NCBI GenBank assembly: GCA_007644065.1
Contig: VJWN01000016.1
Location: 357,207-421,206, forward strand
Length of the DNA stretch: 64,000 bases
DNA from: Margaritispora aquatica
Taxonomy: Eukaryota; Ascomycota; Leotiomycetes; Helotiales; Discinellaceae
Direction: 5' to 3'
The position numbers were made by a program, and so were the translations under genes. Shown one piece after another: positions 58,733 to 64,000 of the stretch. Each line of letters begins with the position of its first letter. The first letter of the stretch is position 1. Under the pieces are notes generated by a model. It was not told the origin of the DNA, made no database searches, and saw only the letters and a list, made by a program, of their open reading frames with translations.

Positions 58733-60223
58733 CTACATCATCCCACTCATTCCCCCAGCAAACTGCTGCTGTTGCTGCAGCTGCCTCATTCTCTGCTGTT
58801 GTTGTTGCTGCATTACACTGCCCTGCTGTTGTTGTCTTGCCATAACCAAAATCTCAAACGCATCGACCCTAGCCTTCAACGCCTCATTCTCCTTCAGCAG
58901 TCCACGATTCCGTTTTTCTAAATGCGCGATATACTCGGTAGCTTTGCTTAATACCGTGGCCTAATCGCAAAAAAGACACATCCCACAATCAGCACATGCC
59001 CCATCCGTACGTCCCCGCCATGAGTGCGAACTCCTGACTAACCTTGTTGAGCTTGTGCGCGGGCGTCAAGCCTTGTAAGTCCTCCTCCCTGTCATCGTAT
59101 CCTCCTCCTGCCCGGCTGCTGTTCTTGGATCGCGAGTTCTTCTTGCTCATGACCCTCAAGCTGGGCACTGAGTCCCGCAGCGCGGCGATCTTGTCGTTGA
59201 GATTGGTGCGGTACCGCTTCTCGATCATGTTGTGTGCTGTTTTCTTGACGGGGGGGTTGCGCCCGTTTGAAGGCGAGCCGTCATCTTCGTCTGCATCATC
59301 GTGATCTTGCTCACGATCATGGTCGAGGTCTTCTTCTTCTTCAGAGGGTTTTCGCTTACGTGTCTGTGTTGGCTCCTGGGGCTCAGGCGAGGAGGTTGAG
59401 GATGCGGAGCCGGGGAAGGGCTGTGATGGCATCGCTATGTTGCGTAGTGCGACTTCTTGATGTGGTGAGAGTGTAGTCATGTACCCGTTGTTTCGGCCTG
59501 GGGCTGGTCGTGCCCATGAGAGAGGTGTGGAGTACAGGTTCTCTCGTTCATTGGGAATCGCATTGAGGGTTTGGAAGAGGGGAGCTTCGGATAAAGAGTC
59601 GCCTCCAAACATGACACTGTCATCATTCATGATAGTGCCTACACCGCTCCCTTGAAGCTCGAGACCAGACATGGTTGGTGATGAAGGTTCAAGTTTGAGG
59701 TCTGGGAAGTAATCTGAGGTTGGCGAAAGAGCAGCGTCGTTAGGATCGTCCCAACGCATCCAGTCTTCGAATGTACCAAAGTTGAATGCTTGCTCAGTCT
59801 TTGTATTGGGATTGAATTCCTCTTTCGGTAAGGCGTAGGGTGGTGAAGGGAAGGTAAGTGTGTCTGGGGAAGTTGGTGATGGTAGTGTGGAGTCGCAAGA
59901 GTCAGAGCTAAGCAGAGTTGGATCAGAGTATGGGTTTACATCCAATCCATATGAAGTTCTTATGCTGCTCTGCTGTGTAAGGGTCAGTCCATGTTCAAGT
60001 ACGATCAGGTGAGGTTAGCCGAAGTGGTGTGAACAATATATTGACCGGATCAATTCCACAAATGGTATTGTGAGAATCATTCTGGAAGGAGGTGAAATCC
60101 AGGGTCCTTCTTTGTTGTGTGAAAGACAACATGGACACGAACACAAATGTGTTGACTTACTTGTAGTCTTTGTGGTGGCTGCGAGAGGGATTCTAGAATT
60201 GGTTTTCTCATTGTGCTAGCCAT
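58733..60223 (-). CDS. SREBP-type bHLH transcription factor without membrane domain (SrbB/Tye7-like)
   Basis: DNA-binding regulator. Exons are 60161-60223 (start [18 protein letters not shown]), 59043-59972 and 58733-58960, giving 406 residues. The N-terminal half is acidic and Ser/Pro-rich and suits an activation domain. The bHLH basic region is [20 protein letters not shown]. Its tyrosine after ERR/EKR is the mark of the SREBP class. The loop carries an insertion with [17 protein letters not shown]. Helix 2 is made across the last joint: [19 protein letters not shown] leucine-zipper-like stretch and polyglutamine follow, ending FAGGMSGMM. No transmembrane helices are present, unlike full SREBPs, so it is not released by proteolysis. 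By analogy it may act in hypoxia or glycolysis/sterol control. Confidence 0.88.
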
Positions 60224-62820
60224 AAGCGAATGCTATAATGAGGTGATTTGTCGACCTTGTCCTGTGGAGGCGATCGTGACTGGTGTTCCAGCTCCGGTAG
60301 TTGGAAGATACTGAGTTATATTCTTGATGCTGAATTGCTAGTACCGAGGAACAGTCGGAATTGATGCGAAAGTATAGCTCTTCTAGAAAGAATATGTGAC
60401 GAATTGATGTGCTTGATCAATGATGATCTGGCGTTCTGAAGGCAAAGAGAGTCCTTTGATATTTAAAGATGAAGAAGCATGACAGCCACTCGGCAGGACA
60501 TGAAAATATCGGATAGGGGAAGCGAAGTGCTGAATCCGTGATCTGAAAGATTGTTTAGAAAGTGCAAGCCTCAAGAGCGATTGATATTCGTATCATACGA
60601 GATTGCCAAAACATAAGGTGACTTTAGAAAATAATAGTGGGGCTAGGGATCCTGTGCAGGACGAGTATAAGGAATTGGAGTAAGGACACAGCGGAAGAGA
60701 CCGCTTGGTTTTTGGATGGATGAAGGGAAACGAGGGTGGTCAAGGAAGGATTATAGTACAGGCGGTTGGCAGCTAGTATTTGGTTGCCAAAGGGAGAAAG
60801 TCATCTCGATCTCTCTTGTTGAAGGGAGTGCATTTGATACAATTCAGAGCAGTTCAGGCACTCCAAGGCACACTGTTTGTATCATCTCAACTGGACTCTC
60901 AGATGAACGCGTGAGAAATGGTGGAGTGGTCTGATTTTCCTCCAGAACGCTGCAGACCCCAGTAAGCTTCTCAAGCCACCCGCTCAACGACCTAGTCGGA
61001 GAGTGCCGCCGTTTGCATAATGCTGCAAAATGGGAGAATTCTGCCCTATGATTGGCCATTTCCTTGCAATAGAGCTTTCCAGAGGCGTCTAGCTGCTCTA
61101 TGTCGTTAAAGCTCCTTCAATTGGTTGACAGGGGGAAAGGAGACATGGAGCCAGAAGATGGACAAATGTGTGCACAACGCAAAACCTTGCCTCGGTTAGG
61201 AGCTATGTGTCGACATTCTTGTTAGTAACTAATTCGGAACATTACTACCGGACGATTATCTTGCCATGAAAGTATGAAGTTTGCTTTGCGTCCTCTTGTT
61301 TCATCTGAAGATTCAGCTCCGTCCGCCTGGTCACTTGCTGATTCAACCAAATGTATCAAGCGTCGCTACTTCTCTTGCGCGCAAACGGAGCTTGATAAAT
61401 GTATTTCCATCTAGATTTTTTTAAGTGAAGTGCTTCAACGGTCACCCGCAGAATCTTATTCGTACCTCAGCCCTGCCTTCGGAATCCCCTCGTTCTTGCC
61501 CTTGTTATTGTGTGCATATCCGTCCCACTCAAGCACATGGGATAAATCCGGGTCAGCATCCAGATGGAGGTTCGAACTAGCCAGTACAACAAAAGTTTCG
61601 TATGCTTGATAACGCAAATCTGTATGGCCAAAGGTTTGTGTCACGAACATCACCACCACGACCGGGCCTGAAGTATGTCATGGTGGACCAGAACTCGTGT
61701 TCCAAGCAAAATTCGCCCATTTGAGGCTGTACTGACGACAAGGCACATAGGCGTCAACATGAGTTTGAACCGCCTTGCCGGTACAAGTTGCCGAAGCAAC
61801 ACGCTTGCTGTGGATCCACAGCTTCTTCACATGCATGTGTCAAGTTCAGAGCAGTATCTAATATAGTGGAAGTTTTCTATGTTGATTTGATGTTTCCTGC
61901 AACTCTTTTCGAGAGTGAGATTGAAAATCGTAAATTTATCTCCACTCCCATTCAGCCAATCACAACTTTCGATTTCAGCCAAGAATTTGATCGTACGATG
62001 TCGTTTGCAAAAAATCTAGGCAAACATACGATTATTCGGCTCCTTATAACACTGCCTGAATTGAATTGAAACAGCTGGCGTCTCTATTGAATTTTCTCCA
62101 TCCCATATCTTTTACCGATATGAGCCACAAGTGCGTTGTCGAGCTCCCAAAGATCTATAGCCCCACAACGTACGATGAAGTCTGGTAGGTAAGTAGGTAA
62201 CTTACTTGAGCGCAGTAGAATAGCTTGAGATATGTGTGTGCAATCAAATATAGAGAGAGCTGGGGAGAAGTAAAACCTGTGACATGGTCATGCTCTTTTA
62301 TCCCTCACAAAGGCTCACGGAGGATGTTCCGTCAGAACCCGCATCGAACATGAAGAAAATATAACTTGCACAAAGAGGCTGAAATCGAACTTCCATTGGG
62401 TCAGGGTATCATATATCGGCTGTCTTCTTCCATGCGAACCAAATGTAGACCCAGGTTTGGCCAAGAAGGAGGACACTTGCGGCTCAAGCCTTATCGACGG
62501 CTTCTCTGTTATGAAAGTTGTAGCATTTCAATCCTTACTCCTCGTTCGTCCTCAAACTGGAATGACTCGAGAGATCTTGATCTCAATTAACATCGTTGGG
62601 ATGCAAGGTGCGATGTTTTAAGCACTAGCTCTATCCAATGCTTAAGACACGGCTCGTCAGAGAAGACATTGACAATGCGGTAGCAGAAAGACTTGGCCAG
62701 ATTACTCAAGATATGCCCAAGCACCCATACAAGTTAATCTTGTGACGATGTCAGCAGGATTTGATGTGCAATATATGAGCGTCGCAGCTTTTGAGATTCA
62801 TTCACAAGAGGTATTTTGCA
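60224..62820. other. 2.6 kb intergenic region, promoter side of the bHLH gene
   Basis: No gene is supported. The longest frames are 60-90 codons; the one at 61456-61659 on the minus strand looks weakly protein-like but has no start context or motifs. GGTAGGTAAGTAGGTAAC occurs near 62186. Confidence 0.45.
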
Positions 62821-64000
62821 TCATGAGATTAAAACCTTAAAACCATTTCTTGTAAGGGCCTCCACGTCCAATACTGGCCTGCCTTGTAATGGAAACGGCC
62901 AGAACAGTGGATTTTCCGAAATCTTAGCAGGCCCTATGCCATCGCTCATGTCTGCACTAGTGATATTTGGGCAAAAGAAGTTCGAGGACGTGGCTATTGG
63001 GCGGCATAGCGTCTTGTAATCGACCGAACCCTCATGTTCTTCAAGTTTGATATCGATATTCCAGCGATCGATCAAGAAGTAAAGGATATCTAGAGCTCGG
63101 TTTGCAAATCGGTGGCAGCTGGTCATCTCTTTTAGATCGTTGATGCCTTGACGCAGGTTTTCAGCACCACCTCTCGAGTTACCGTGTCTGACGATGTGCG
63201 CAATGCTTGATGTCAAAACAAAATATGGAACAAATGAGGGAGTCCTCTTCAAAGTGTAAAGTTGAGAGTAGGACTTAACAAGCGATGATATAGCATCGGC
63301 TGCTTGGCCGCAAACATCACGAGGTGAGACCTGAGAGCCTATGAGCTCTAATCTGATGAAAGGGCGAAACAAAAGTAAGATAGCAAAGTGGTAGTACATA
63401 CTGCGTTAGACTTAGTATTTTCAAAAGAACGGTAATGGACTGGAACCCACTGTGCGAAAAGAACTGCTGGAGTGAAGTTGTGACCAAGTCGAAGGGCTGA
63501 AGGTATATTATCATACCACTGCAAATACTCGTGGTAACATGAGAGTAGACCTGTTGCCGAAACTCCAGTGCCTGGCGCATAGAGTGTATACAAAGACTTG
63601 TGCACAAACTCGGAGAGTTCACAAAACGTCTTGTATACACTCCGAACATTAGAAGGTTGAGTACAGCTAATTTCAAGGGGTGCTCCTAGATGCATATCAG
63701 ATTTATCGGTCTAAATCAGGAACCAGAGAGCTCACCATCATCTGTATATGGAATCCATGGCGAAGCTTCAATGTGGTCAACTATTTGAGGTTTCGTGATC
63801 ACATTTAACTTTCTCGAGAAATGGGGGAGTCGGCCAATACTAAGTGATAAAGCTCTGAAGACTAATTAGACACAACGACTCGACACGAGAAGTCATATAC
63901 ATACTGATCAAGTGAGAAAGCACCCCAGAATGTGGCTGCGCGAACAGCGTGCTCAATTTCGTCTTGCTCGCCATCCCCATCGAGGTCCTCATTTCGATGA
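62821..64000 (-). CDS. Fungal-specific transcription factor (Zn2Cys6 class), C-terminal part
   Basis: The frame enters from the right edge. Exons are 63905-64000 (partial), 63736-63839, 63451-63685 and 62821-63400, all in phase. The readable protein begins HRNEDLDGDGEQDEIEHAVRA and continues with RAATFWGAFSLDHIGRLPHF, the W-G-xFxLD signature of the fungal transcription-factor middle homology region (PF04082). Then come CTQPSNVRSVYKTF, FTPAVLFAHMYYHFAILLLFRPFI (made across a joint), GNSRGGAENLRQGI and a tail ending FKVLIS. The Zn2Cys6 finger itself must lie outside the window, so class membership is by the regulatory domain. It is similar in flavour to the nitrate/xylan regulators, but the target cannot be told. 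Confidence 0.8.

Noticed and set aside
61456..61659. Minus-strand 67-codon frame with protein-like look
   Set aside because: Too short, isolated, no neighbouring exon that extends it in phase.

Overview
The window is nuclear DNA of a filamentous ascomycete (Pezizomycotina). Genes carry short introns, mostly 45-95 bases, with GT...AG ends and CTAAC/CTGAC-like branch sites. Genes are monocistronic, on both strands and widely spaced, and the families present are typical of such fungi: HET, fungal-specific Zn2Cys6, DUF7730, DUF4336 and a lipase/NB-ARC/TPR receptor. The overall flavour fits Leotiomycetes, but that is inference without a search. I saw no tRNA, rRNA, CRISPR array or intact transposon.

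Layout. 1-3.3 kb: the end of the mitochondrial GTPase MTG1, the oligosaccharyltransferase subunit WBP1, and a divergent complex I 9.5 kDa subunit. 3.8-8.0 kb: a HET-domain protein and an FMN-dependent 2-hydroxy-acid oxidase with an 8-base microexon. 9.9-10.8 kb: a DUF7730-like protein. 11.4-19.6 kb: a 2641-residue BEACH/WD40 protein. 19.6-23.0 kb: a gene-free stretch full of ACCT/TACC repeats. 23.0-24.8 kb: a vacuolar subtilisin. 25.3-28.9 kb: a large basic, serine-rich unknown protein. 30.8-33.1 kb: two unrecognised proteins. 33.9-37.8 kb: an intact fungal NLR-like protein (alpha/beta-hydrolase, NB-ARC and TPRs), with seven nearly identical 42-residue repeats. 39.1-43.0 kb: a coiled-coil/acidic/Gly-Pro protein with a hydrophobic C-terminus.

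44.5-46.1 kb: a second-type PKA catalytic subunit. 47.8-48.8 kb: a DUF4336 protein. 49.8-52.7 kb: the PI3-kinase VPS34, divergent from NSE4 (SMC5/6 complex) at 53.3-54.7 kb. 55.7-57.5 kb: a decayed gene for a secreted protein built of tandem cysteine-rich units, with two in-frame stops and several frameshifts. 58.7-60.2 kb: a soluble SREBP-type bHLH factor. 62.8 kb to the right edge: the C-terminal part of a fungal-specific transcription factor.

Most genes are independent housekeeping functions (mitochondrial translation and respiration, N-glycosylation, vesicle traffic and autophagy, DNA repair, cAMP signalling). The parts that look lineage-specific or fast-evolving are the HET gene, the NLR with homogenised repeats, the two orphans beside it, and the cysteine-rich relic. 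Exon boundaries were placed by hand from splice consensus, reading phase and family motifs; those of the HET gene intron 1 and the oxidase exon 4 are the least certain.
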